A DNA stretch of 64,000 nt. Origin: Ditylenchus dipsaci. Its lineage: Eukaryota; Nematoda; Chromadorea; Rhabditida; Anguinidae. Each line of letters begins with the position of its first letter. Positions within the stretch are counted from its first letter, which is position 1. The stretch spans positions 1 through 64,000 of the forward strand of contig SADC01001112.1 in NCBI GenBank assembly GCA_004194705.1, written 5' to 3'. This document shows, piece after piece, positions 1 to 10,437 of the stretch. The position numbers and the translations under genes are program-made. The notes under the pieces are model-generated. The model ran no database searches, was not told where the DNA came from, and saw nothing but the letters and a program-made list of their open reading frames with translations.

Positions 1-825
1 GTCAAAAATCGAAAAATGTTGTGGCTAATTTTGGCTGATCCGAAATTTACTTTGATGGTGAAACAAAGTCTAAGAAAGTGGAACCGGTTGAGCTCATGGT
101 AATTATGAGAATGCAATGAGCAATTTTAATATTCACTCTGAACTGAGATATTATATTATTATTTGGGATGTATCAAGAAGTTTTTGATTTTGGGTATAAT
201 TTAGCCAGAAGAAAAAATTACAAAAATATATTGAAAAATTCAGGGTGGTCCTGCGTGAATTCAAATTTTGCAAAATTGCTGTGATTATCAAATTTCATAG
301 GTTTTCAAGGGGGCATACCTTGCGGTACACGCGGAGAAAAGGCGAAGCCAGAATTGTTTTTCTTTCTGCAATCCTTTTCTATGCGATGTTTTCAAAGTTT
401 TCTGCCTAGTTTTCAAAAGTAGTAAAGGTCATTAATATAAGATTTGACACAAAACGGGAGCAGTTAAAGAATACCCCTTTCACTCGATTAAACCTACCCT
501 TCCAGTTTTAATCGGTTGGTAGTGGAAGGAGTAGTAAAAAAAATCTGGCTTTTTTCTTGCTCTTCTCGGCTTTGCTGTTATTATTACTACCTGAGGCCCA
601 CCTCAGCCGAAAAAGCCTAGTTTTTAACTAATCCTTCCACCACCAACCCAATTAAAACTGGAAGGGGTAGGGTTTATCGTGTGGAACGGGTATTCTTTAA
701 TTTAGCCCACGAAATGAGTGAAAAATGGATTACTGGTTCCTTAACTTTTTGAAACGCACGCCATTCCTCTTTAAAAATTTATAATTTTTAAAGGACCCTA
801 CCCGTCGCCAACAACGGGAATTTAA

Positions 826-946
826 AATGTTTGAATTGGCGCGGGACAGTTCTCTTTCGTCTCTCTCTGTACTCTTCGACTTGCTTCGAAAAGAGTACAA
901 TGAAAAGACGAAAGAGAACTGTCCCGCGCCAATTTCAAAGCATTTT
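826..946. repeat. Small foldback element, AATTGGCG family
   Basis: Near-perfect hairpin of about 55-bp arms with termini TTGAATTGGCGCGGGACAG and its complement. The same element, reversed, is at 42391-42503 in the partner arm. Related hairpins with the same CGCCAATTCAAA end but different cores lie at about 9029-9212, 30542-30711 and 52665-52788, so this is a dispersed family. Confidence 0.8.
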
Positions 947-1030
947 AAATTCCTCGTTGTCTCGACGGCTATGGTTCAATGCACCTTACAACTTTTACAA
1001 CCTGTTTTGTCTGGTTGCCTTTGTTACATA

Positions 1031-1446
1031 CAGTCAAACCTCGATTTAGTGGACCCCCAAAAGTTCGTTCCCGCCTAGGGTCCGACACTTTTTTTAACCC
1101 ATTTTCAAAATTTTTATCGATTCTGTGATGACAGTCTGGTCGCAAATATCGTGAGGATTCCGATTTTGCCGATCGTTTTGAAAGTAAACGAATTTTGGTT
1201 TTAAAAAGTGAAACCTCGATATAGTGGCACCTGTTTCAAAAAAGGGGTGCCACTATATCGAGGTTTTACTTTTTAACCCAAAATTTGTTATTTTTCAAAA
1301 AACGATCGGCAAAATCGGAATCCTCACGATATTTGCGACCGACTGTCATAACAGAATAGATAAAAGATTTCGAAAATTGGGTTAAAAAAGTGTCGGACCC
1401 TAGGCGGGAACGAACTTTTGGGGTGCCACTAAATCGAGTTTGACTG
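1031..1446. mobile_element. TA-flanked MITE, CAGTCAAACCTCG ends
   Basis: Starts CAGTCAAACCTCGATTTAGT, ends with the near-complement, and is bordered by TA on both sides. The subterminal block AAAGTTCGTTCCCGCCTAGG plus GTCCGACACTTTTTT recurs in most members of this family in the window. A central inner palindrome (ATATAGTGGCACC) forms a second hairpin. Tc1/mariner (Tigger/pogo) type by ends and TA duplication; no transposase inside. Confidence 0.85.
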
Positions 1447-1776
1447 TAGTAACAAAAACATGATTTTTTCTGGGTGCTCTCTGCCACTGGGCTCAAAAAT
1501 ATGTGGATTTCATATTAGCTACATAAATAAAAAGTTTGTGTTTTTGCAGACTGCGGTTGAACAAGTAAAATAGTGGCGGCCAATCGGTTACTTAGTGGGT
1601 CTCAATTAAAGAAAATGTATTATTACAGTGATATCTTGGATCATGTTGTTTTCTTAGCTTCAAATGTTTTTAAGCTTTTGAAGTCGGTTTTTAGATTATC
1701 TTTCTATTCTTACGACTCAATCGGAACTTCATCGAAAAAATATCGAAAAAACGAGCTTTAAAAAATGATTGACTAC

Positions 1777-2117
1777 CTTCGGATGGTGATCATTTGAAGG
1801 CATGGGTATATTGCTCAACTCCTCTTCTTCCAGTGAAAATAATCCGGAAATATCTTTTCTCTTGGCCGAGCTAATAGGGTCCATGGCATTTGGCTTTTTA
1901 CTTGGAAACTTAGTGGATATTGACGGGCCAGCCTCTTCATCTTCTTCATAACTAATTACTCCCTCTTTTAAATTTTTGAGAGTCCTCGCTGTAGTAGGCA
2001 AAGCTACCGTTTTCTTGTTTCTTCTTCTTCAGTGCGAGGTTTTAGTTTTTTCCCGAGGTTTTTCTTTGCCGTGCGCAAAAGATTGTCTCGCCATAAGCTG
2101 CCTATTTTGTTCTGCAC
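1777..2117 (-). pseudogene. Orphan antisense copy of one NADAR-gene exon
   Basis: The reverse strand encodes the same segment as exon 41204-41545 (motifs RTLKNLKEGVISYEEDEEAG and SNIPMPSNDHHPK), with the same flanking acceptor (GCTCAG) and donor (GTAGTC). It is one base shorter: a C is missing near 2008, in the stretch reading CCGGTAGC in the other copy, so the frame breaks after TRK. No other exons of the gene are near it inside the window. It is either the end of a second gene copy that continues left of base 1 or a dead duplicate. Confidence 0.75.
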
Positions 2118-2183
2118 CTGAGCTCCTCCTCCTTCATTTGTCTTAAATAGCAATTTTGTTTTAATAGTAACAAAGGCAATACA

Positions 2184-2487
2184 GTCGACACTCAATTTAA
2201 CGACAGCTCAAAAAGTTCGTTCCCGCCTAGCGTCCGACACTTTTTTAACTGAATTTATGAAGCTTTTCTCAGTTCTGACATCGTAGGGAGTCTGATTTTA
2301 CCGACTGACCTACGACCGGATACCACGACCGGATGCAATTTTTCGCAAAGTATAAAAAATATATATATATTTGCGACCAGACTGTCGAAACAGAATTTAA
2401 AAAAAGCTTTGAAAATCGAGCTAAAAAAAGTGTCGGACCCAAGGTGGGAACGAACTTTAAGGGGGGCCGTTATTAGAGGTTTGACTG
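2184..2487. mobile_element. TA-flanked MITE, CAGTCGACACTC ends
   Basis: About 300 bp between TA dinucleotides, with long imperfect terminal inverted repeats containing AAAGTTCGTTCCCGCCTAG and GTCCGACACTTTTTT. Same superfamily as the element at 1031 but with different outermost bases. Its left half matches 41000-41139 in the partner arm. Confidence 0.75.
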
Positions 2488-2518
2488 TATAACTACAGGG
2501 TGTGTCGAAAATCAACTA

Positions 2519-3295
2519 CCGTATTCTCTCTAATAGAACCACATGTGGTTATATTTTTCAACCCCCCTTGGGGGTGTGGTTCAATTAAAGAGTGTGGTTC
2601 TAATAGAGAGTGTGGTTCTATTTTTCAACCTTCTGAAGATATTCAAGCATCGCAGCATACGCGCATAAATCCTTTTGTACAACAAAATTCGGACTTGTTC
2701 TGGTTTAGGGGACGCTCATTTTTACTACACTTATTATTGATTTTTGTTGATTATGGCAGTCATGGTTATATCGATCATCTATATCAATAGCTAAATAAGT
2801 AATTTCGTTGATTAAGGTGATTATTGTCACCCTGGTCACCATAATCGACTTGATCAACCTAAAAAATAAAATAAATATTCAGTAAAAATGGGCGTCCCCC
2901 TCCCCCTAAACCAGAACAGGTCCCAAAATCATCAACACTCTAGAGATATATCTTTATTATTAAACACATTTTCTTGCGCTTCTTCGAGATCGATCTCTTG
3001 TATCAGCTCAGCCAACTTCTTTTCATCACGCGCGTGCTTCACCTTGCCTCGACCACTCGGAACCGGTCTAACTTTTTTGAAGCAGTGTATAGCGTTGTCC
3101 TCACATCCATCGGTGGCATTGGGAACTCCGCACGATTCGAATGACTTAATTATGAGCTCCTTTAAGAGATTCTGCCAGGCTCCGACAATCCATTGGAGTA
3201 CGATGGCCGTTGGCGCAGCTTGAGATTGTTAAGGGTGTGGTCTATTAGAGGGTGTGGTTCAAATAGAGAGTGTGGTTCTGTTAGAGAGAATACGG
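2519..3295. mobile_element. Internally deleted pogo-like element
   Basis: Ends are CCGTATTCTCTCTAATAGA and its complement, bordered by TA. The interior keeps only the 3' part of a transposase gene (2932-3229, minus). It is clearly related to the longer element at 31884-33368, which has the same type of ends and a longer transposase. Confidence 0.85.
2932..3229 (-). pseudogene. C-terminal remnant of a pogo-like (DDE_1) transposase
   Basis: The minus strand reads an open C-terminal segment with the motifs LQWIVGAWQNL, NATDGCEDNAIHCFKK and KKLAELIQEIDLEEAQE, ending in TGA. The same motifs appear in the same order in the element at 31884-33368 (LQWIIDAWES, TATDGSEDDQIHCFK, KELAELLEEIDLEQEQE). 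The catalytic core is absent, so the copy cannot move on its own. Confidence 0.8.
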
Positions 3296-3299
3296 TACT

Positions 3300-4480
3300 T
3301 TTAAAATTTCGAACTCGTTTTTACATGATAATTTTTGCTTGAATTTCTCACGACTGTTTCACAGAATCCTTCGTGAAATTAGAAAATTCTGAAGAATAAA
3401 GCCCGAAAAACTTGCAATTCGACTGGAGGAGTATCAACCTACCGTATTTCTTCTAATTAAAAAATATTTTTCAACCCTCGAAAATAAGGAAAATTCGCAA
3501 TCGATCTTGAGATTTTCGGATGAAAATCGATGTCAGAGACAATCAAGTGATAATCTACTAATAATGAACCAATCATTGCAGTAATCGAGTGCAGATAATT
3601 TTTCTTTTTTTTGTTGATTTTTTTTTTCTTAAAAGTTGATTCGGTAGACTGACAAGATTACTTCTCCAAAAAACCGAGTGAGAATGGGAGATGACCGTGC
3701 CAAAGAGACAGACAGATGCGTGTGGTGTAGGGTTGGCACACAGTTAACTCGACTTTTCAAATTTTTTGACTTTATTCTTGTTCTTATGTGTGTTTTCCCC
3801 AAAATTCTGGTTATATTATAGTAGCGTCAAAAAGTGCTTTTTATCTAGTGCTTTTTGCCATTTTGAAGAGAAAAAAAGGTTTTGACTGCAATTTCAAAAA
3901 AAACATTTGGGATTCCGAAAATAGTACAAATCTTTTTAAAAAAAGCATATGGCAGCCCTGGTCTAAAAAGTGATCAGTTTTGAATGGTCGAAATACAGCT
4001 AGTACTCACATGCTTTCAAGTGGTGAGCCATCATGTTCATACCACTCACAAGCTCATAATATACCAAAATGGCCGCAAGAGGCTTTGCTTTCAAGCCAAT
4101 AAAAAAACTCTCTTTATTGTCGGTCAGCTTTAAGACTTTTTAAATTTTACATTATTACTTTATACGTGACTCAATTCATCGCGGCCATTTCGGTAGATTA
4201 TGAATGTATGTGTAGCATGAGAATCCTGGCGCACCACTTGGATACCTGTGGGTATCCGCTTGATTTTGACCATGCACAAAATGTTACCTCTCGGAGCCAT
4301 TTTTACCTACTTCGCCATACATCTATGCTAAACCACCCGCGCCATCTTTCTCCAGCCATTCTATTCTACCCGTAGTCACAATTGAGCGCACCAATGTTTC
4401 CTGTGTTTAATTTGGCCGAAAAAAATTGTGTATACAGTTAATTGTGTGTGTGAACAGTGAAAAATAAAGAATACACATAG
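3300..4480. other. Non-coding stretch, no gene seen
   Basis: Contains a one-ended pogo-like fragment at about 3441 (CCGTATTTCTTCTAATTA then TTTTTCAACCC). Otherwise it is low-complexity AT-rich DNA; the short ORFs show no recognisable protein features. Confidence 0.5.
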
Positions 4481-4481
4481 A

Positions 4482-5747
4482 CAGAAATCGAGCAAAAACC
4501 GTGTTTTTCCATCATATACCAAAAAACAAATATCGGCGAGAAAATTTAGGAACTTATTTAGTCCGGGGCGCATTTTTCACTTATTCGAAAATCATGGTGA
4601 AACGACTTATCACAATATTAAGACAAATTTATCTAGAAACTGTTTCTCCTCGTCCTTTTGCAAAAAAGGGTGCCGGTACAGGGCGGGAAGGAACTTTTTG
4701 GGGTGCCGTATAAACGAGGTTTGACTGTATGATGCTATTTCAGTAAACAGCGCGTGTTATGCTAATTCCACCTGCAGCTTTGGATATGCCTGCATGCTAA
4801 GCATCGAGAACTCAACCATAGGCGTCTGCATTAGAGATAGAAATGCATTTTGCGATGTTTTTGAGTTCCGCCTATTTTTTAGCCAACTTTTGTAAGCGTG
4901 AGCTTAATTTTTATAACACACCTTCCTAACAACTTTCAATGTTTAACAACATGGTGTAATTGGATTTTCGTAGTTAACTTTCTAATTTCCAGAAAACAGC
5001 CTGTCAAAAAAACATCGCAAAGAGGCATTTTTCGGCTTGCGATGTTTTTGCGATTTTGACGATGATGATGAAAACGTATTCTTAAACAAACTTCACATTC
5101 CTCAGCTAACTTTAATTGAGCTACATTTTGGTATATAACATCTAGTAAAAGTTACAACAAAATATTTATGAAAAAAAAGCTCTCAAAAAACGTCGCAAGT
5201 CGAAAAGTGCCTCTTTGCGATGTTTTTTTGACAGGCTGTTTTCTGGAAATTAGAAAGTTAACTACGAAAATCCAATTACACCATGTTGTTAAACATTAAA
5301 AGTTGTTAGGAAGGTGTGTTATAAAAATTAAGCTCACGCTTACAAAAGTTGGCTAAAAAATAGGCGGAACTCAAAAACATCGCAAAATGGCATTTCTATC
5401 TCTAATGCAGACGCCTATGGTTGAGTTCTGGATGCTTAGCATGCAGGCATATCTAAAGCTGCAGGTGGAATTAGCATAATAGGCGCTGTTTACTGAAATA
5501 GCATCATACAGTCAAACCTCGTTTATACGGCACCCCAAAAGTTCCTTCCCGCCCTGTACCGCACCCTTTTTTGCAAAAGGACGAGGAGAAACAGTTTCTA
5601 GATAAATTTGTCTTAATTATTGTGATAAGTCGTTTCACCATGATTTTCGAATAAGTGAAAAATGCGCCCCGGACTAAATAAGTTCCTAAATTTTTCTCGC
5701 CGATATTTGTTTTTTGGTATATGATGGAAAAACACGGTTTTTGCTCG
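4482..5747. repeat. Giant palindrome about 1.27 kb long
   Basis: Left arm (about 4482-5035) and right arm (about 5190-5747) are reverse complements, with a loop near 5040-5185. Inside each arm is a MITE end (CAGTCAAACCTCGTTTATACGG and GTTCCTTCCCGCCCTGTACC) pointing towards the centre, followed by a shared unique block (TGCATGCTAAGCAT..., CCTATTTTTTAGCCAACTTTTG). The structure looks like a long-TIR element or a head-to-head duplication of one MITE with its flank. Confidence 0.85.
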
Positions 5748-5755
5748 AGTGAGTT

Positions 5756-5885
5756 TTGAGTGTGGTGTGCTGGAGTCAACGCTTCTATAATACAAACATA
5801 GTACAATCGACTCGCCCGATTCAGCTGAGTCGATTAGTACATGTTTGTATTTTAGAAGCGTTGACTCCAGCACACCACACTCAAA
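5756..5885. repeat. Hairpin about 130 bp
   Basis: TTGAGTGTGGTGTGCTGGAG plus TCAACGCTTCTATAATACAAAC is followed closely by its reverse complement. A second, weaker pair (GGTACCAATCGACTC against GAATCGATTGGTACC) follows at about 5980-6025. Confidence 0.75.
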
Positions 5886-6249
5886 TAAGGTACCAGAAAG
5901 GGTATCGAAACCCGGTATTTTCGAGTATTTCGGGGAATAACCCAAGAATCGACTCGGCCAACCGACCCGATCATGTCCAAATATGGTACCAATCGACTCA
6001 GCTTAATCTGGCGAATCGATTGGTACCGTGTTTATATTTGGGAAGTATAATATTAAATACAATAAAACTAGAATAAAACAAATGTATGACATATCACAAT
6101 TAGAGTAAGCGGTCAAAATGGTGGTTTTCTCAGCTTTTTACAATCTGTAATGCAATTCTGAGCACAGATTCGTGCTCAGCGTGCAATGTTGACCTAGAAT
6201 TGCCAGTTCAATAGTTTTGCAAAGAATTTTTTTTTCAAAAAATATGTAA

Positions 6250-6390
6250 GGGTTAGTCTGCGAACTTACTGAATAACCTGATAGATGGGGCCGGCTTATT
6301 AGAGGGGGCCGGCTTATTTTTTGGATCGCCTCCAGGGGGCCGGCTAATTAGAGGGGGCCGGCTTATTTTTTGGGCCGGCCAACCCTTGCC
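6250..6390. repeat. Pogo-like fragment with GGGGGCCGGCTTATT repeats
   Basis: Three iterations of AGAGGGGGCCGGCTTATT, two followed by TTTTTGG, resemble the subterminal 'TTATTAGAG...TTATTTTTC' blocks of the CCGTATTT element family. No matching outer ends are preserved. The following 6400-7880 holds nothing I can call a gene; 6715-6760 has a degraded MITE-like phrase (CAATACAAGGGCACTTTCGATATAACGGCACC split over mismatches). Confidence 0.4.
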
Positions 6391-7887
6391 TACGTCGAAA
6401 GCTTGAAATTTCACAAAAAACAACAGGGGGATCAAGGCAAAAAACCCCCATTGAGGGGATAGGTCCGAAAAACCCGTCCAAGCAATAAAATTACCGCCGA
6501 TATAACGTCGCCCTTCTGTTTAGGTTAAAAAATTAGATTTGAGCGTGATCTTTTCAAACTAAATCTGAATTTTAATAGAATATGTGGACAATTTGCTGAT
6601 TGCTAGTCTTTATCTTTTCATTTAAGCTCTATTTTTGCTCTTTGTGTCTTTCCTCTATTGAATATCAAAAAAAATAAGTTTTGGCTAAATAGTGTGTAAA
6701 AAATACCCTCAATACAAGGGCACTTTCGATATAACGGCACCTTTGAGCGGTCCTAGGAGTGTGGTTATATCAGCACTCTGTACTGTAGTAGAAATGCTCA
6801 AAAAACCGCAAATCTCAATGTTTCCTAAAATTATTAGTTTCGCTACTCCCTTGCTAAATACAATAAAGAAAAATGCACTCTATTTAATTAAACAATCCTA
6901 TTGCTAATAGTAAGAAAAAGTAAAATATTTTAAATAAATTATTATAGAACTAAAATTTTGGCAAGCATTATGTTGACCGAACATTTTGAGTGAAGGGTTC
7001 AAATCAGCGCCCAAACAGATTTGAAAAAAATTATTTTCTACAAACGTTCACCGCTTCTAGTGAATGTGAGTAGCTGTATTAACCACGGCTGTTATGATGA
7101 ACAGCTGTTTTGAACCAAAACTGACTATCGATTAAGATTCGTGTTGGAATATTTAGCCCTTAGACATATTCTGTTCATTTTGACATCGATGTCTACATGT
7201 CAGATAATTGCACCAGCAGAAGCCAGTAATCAAGTGGAGGATTTGAACACTTATTGCTCGTCTCATCTGATATGGATTGATGAAAGAGGAGGAGGTATTT
7301 CGAGAACGATAAAATGTTTCCCAGATATTAGTGCATCTATTGCCTTCCTAAACAGATATTAGAGAACTTTTTTAAATTATGCTTGGCTCTTTGGGAACGT
7401 GCAAATCCCAGATAGAGCCATGTACCAATATCTAGTCACAAGCAAGGTGGTCGACTTGGGCTGTCTTGTGCCTGTCCCAATGTACATGTTTTTTTTTGAA
7501 AACGGCTGGCAGATGGTCAGCTTTATGTAAACGACAGCCTACAGAGATAGATATCCTCTTCTGCATTTGTAATACATTTCAATTATCTGATTGTAATTGA
7601 AAATTCTGGTTCTCTGCCTGTTGTTTGCTACCATTCTCGCGTGTTGGCCTCTCGTATCTTTTATTTTTTCTCTTTTCTGCTTTTGGTCAATGCGAGTACC
7701 ACTTTTACGTTGAATAGCTATTTGAAAAGCCGCCTAAATTATCAGATCGACCATGGTTAGACTCTCACTTCTGAAAAGGTTTCTATAGATCATTATACAA
7801 TTAGGGTATTTAAGAAGTTATAAATTCGCAATGCATAAAATGCTTTGACTAACTAAATGTGAGCAGCGTTACTAAATATTATCCCAA

Positions 7888-8061
7888 ATGACGTCTGGAT
7901 TCAACCATCCTAATCACCCCTACTACTACTACACCAATCCTTATTTGCCAGCAACACAACGAGTTAGAAGTCAGACAGACAGTGTGTTGCATGCCTTCTC
8001 CACTTCTTTGGAAGCATCATCTGGTTTAGCCACTGAAAACGCGGCTGCTTTGGAGGCACAC
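7888..8061 (+). CDS. Possible 5' coding exon (upstream of WDR37)
   Basis: An ATG-started open stretch has Tyr-rich and Ser/Thr-rich composition (HPYYYYTNPY, then an LHAFSTSLEASS segment) and can end at a GTTTGT donor near 8062. It lies 2.4 kb upstream of and on the same strand as the WDR37 exons, which lack a visible start codon of their own, so it could be the missing N-terminal exon. An array-ended transposon (8942-10362) would then sit in the intron. There is no homology I can name; equally it may be a chance ORF. Confidence 0.3.
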
Positions 8062-9000
8062 AAGTTTGTAAACTACTGAAGTACAAAAAATTCGAAAATT
8101 TGGAGGTTGTTGGTTGATATATCGACTTTCTATTCCTTGTATCGATATTTTTTGCTAATTATTAGCTTGTTCCAAAAGTTCGCGGAATTTCGCTTTGTTC
8201 ACCAATATTGTGTTTTGTGGCATTTTTTGAATTCTTTGCTGAGGTTGTTTTAGCTTTTTTCGTTTAAGATATTCACTTGACAAAAAATCCGATGGTTTGA
8301 AAGAAAAAAAGTCTAAATCAAAGTCACTAACAAATTTAAAAAATGACACAAAACAAATTACGGAGAATCAAAGCTCTATTCCGTTAACTTTTAGGACGAC
8401 TTTATGTTACGGGTGGTACTTTTTTCTAGTACCAACATTTTCATTTTTTTAACTTTTCTCTTTTTCTCCTCACTTTGTAGGTACACTTTTGAAATTTTTC
8501 AACTATCGTGTAGCACTGAATCTCAGCTATTCAACAAGATATCTTTCTTCAGTAAGAGATTCAGAAAATTTAGAGATTCGGAGGTCTGAATAGAGGAACT
8601 TGTTCGAAAATTTTACCCCATACAAAGCCCAAATCTTCAAATCTTTGAAATCTTTCACAGAATTTTGAAGTCTAGTTAGAAAAAAGTATTTTGGTACTAG
8701 ATTTTACATACTAGATTGTTACATGAGAAATGTGTCTATTCTTCAATAAGGACAATGTTTTTTTTTATTTTATAACATCTTTGATAGGACAAGTTTTTGC
8801 TGCTGAACAAGATGGTACTTCCAGTTTTTTCAATCCAACCATTTCCCTAAACGCCCCTTAATAAAAATATGACTCAATATTTGGAAAATCCTGCTTGCGG
8901 AGGAATAGAAGAAAGATTTGATAGAAGAAACCTAAAAAATGCGGGCGACGGTAAATTCGCCTACGGCAAATTCGCATACAGGTAAATTCACCTACAACTC

Positions 9001-9240
9001 TTAAAGGGCCTGACCTCTTCCTACTCGGTGGTCCCCCGCCAATTCAAAAATTTTCCCTTGATCATTGGACTTCTGTACGGATTTTTCCGCTAGGTTTCTA
9101 ACAGAACTAAGCCTAAAATTTGATTTCAGGCCTAGTTTTGTTAGAAACGTGGCGGAAAAATCCGTACAGAAGTCCAATGATCAAGGAAAATTTTTGAATT
9201 GGCGGGGGACCACCGAGTAGGAAGAGGTCAGGCCCTTTAA
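9001..9240. repeat. Perfect-ended foldback TTAAAGGGCC...GGCCCTTTAA
   Basis: Arms of about 110 bp carry CTCTTCCTACTCGGTGGTCC, CGCCAATTCAAAAATTTTCC and the segment ACTTCTGTACGGATTTTTCC; the loop is near 9110-9130. The inner arm sequence also forms the foldback at 30542-30711, so the two belong to one family with different outer ends. Confidence 0.85.
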
Positions 9241-9306
9241 ATTAGCTGAGTCAAAAACAAAAAAAGACACGGATATCGTCAAAACACCAAAAAGATAGAA
9301 TTTAAA

Positions 9307-9570
9307 AATAGTTTCGTTAACTGGGGCATACTGCATAAAAAACTCTGGTATGCATGATTTTTTATGCATGCAGAGTCACTTTCGAGTGATTTGTGTCTAA
9401 GGTATGTGGGTGTGCGCATCTCAACCCCAAGCCCCCTCCGTGCATCCAGAGTCACTTTTGAGTGATTTGTGTCTAAAATATGTAGGTATGCGCATCTCAA
9501 CTCCAAGCACCTCAAGCACCCTGCGCCCCGAAGGGGCTTGAGAGTTAGAGATGCGCACACTCACTTACCT
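9307..9570. repeat. Dispersed repeat with CCCCGAAGGGG stem
   Basis: Contains CTGGTATGCATG, AGAGTCACTTTCGAGTGATTTGTGTC, TGTGTGCGCATCTCAAC-type segments and a C/G-rich stem. The same blocks in the same order occur at 45300-45510 (with 46290-46375) and 55240-55460. Here the AGAGTCACTTT(C/T)GAGTGATTTGTGTC block is present twice. Multi-copy interspersed repeat of unknown class. Confidence 0.65.
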
Positions 9571-10437
9571 AAGACATGATTCCAAGCAAGACTCATGATT
9601 AAAAATGCATTTAGATGTTTTTTGCCCATATCCAGAGATCAAAACACAGAGAATGCCTAAATATATTGCTTTATTCATGACCCGAGAGGAAGCTTCGGGT
9701 TGACAAACCGATGCTTTAGTCTTCAAAAACCGGTATATCATCAACTCGATACAAAATTTGACTCGATACATCAACTCGATACACTATCGACTCGATACAT
9801 CAACTCGATACACTGTTTTGTAAAATTTCGTCATAGTTATTATGGAGGGGGGGGGATAAAACTTCGACTCGCTACAATTGTGACTCGCTACACTTTCTGC
9901 GACTCGCTACACTTTAACTTTTTTGTCCATTTCACCCAAAAACATATACTACATGTTCCCCTATCCCTTGCAATGTGGAGTGTGCTGGTTTTGGCCGCGA
10001 AGCGGCCAACAATTAGTCTCGTACAACAATCTGTACCCACATAACAATAGAAAATTCAATCTGTAGCGAGTCGCAATTGTAGCGAGTCGCAGTAGCGAGT
10101 CACAATTTGTAGCGAGTCGCATTAGCGAGTCACAATTTGTAGCGAGTCGCAGGTCGTTCGGAGGGGGATGTATCGAGTTGATGTATCGAGTCGATAGTGT
10201 ATCGAGTTGATGTATCGAGTCAAATGTTGTATCGAGTTGATAGGCGTCCTCAAAAACCTTATTGATAACATGTTTCTGGGTATAATAGTATGATAATCAC
10301 AAAATTCGAGTTGTAGGCGAATTTACATGTAGGCGAATCTACTGTAAGCGAGTTTACCTAGAGCCGAATAATGCACCGCACAATGCTAACTAAACTTTTC
10401 AAACAACCTAAACTAATTGTTGACACAGAACTTTTAG

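Larger units (their letters stand above)
1..2350. repeat. Left arm of a long inverted repeat (partner 40975-43339)
   Basis: Base 1 onward reads as the reverse complement of 43339 backward and stays alignable to about 2350/40975, with only scattered differences. The arm begins at the window edge, so it probably extends further left. It contains a TA-flanked MITE (1031-1446), a small foldback (826-946) and an antisense copy of one exon of the NADAR gene (1777-2117). The partner arm lies inside that gene, so this is an inverted segmental duplication spanning gene and transposon sequence alike, not a simple transposon pair. Confidence 0.85.
8942..10362. mobile_element. Nested foldback with inverted tandem-array ends
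   Basis: The outer arms are short arrays: GGTAAATTCGCCTAC-type units at 8950-8998 and the inverted GTAGGCGAATTTAC units at 10310-10360. Between them lie a foldback (9001-9240), a dispersed repeat (9307-9570) and a second pair of inverted arrays: ATCAACTCGATACA and GACTCGCTACA units at 9735-9920, reversed as TGTAGCGAGTC and TGTATCGAGTTGAT units at 10060-10242. No target duplication could be assigned. No coding capacity is visible. Confidence 0.7.
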
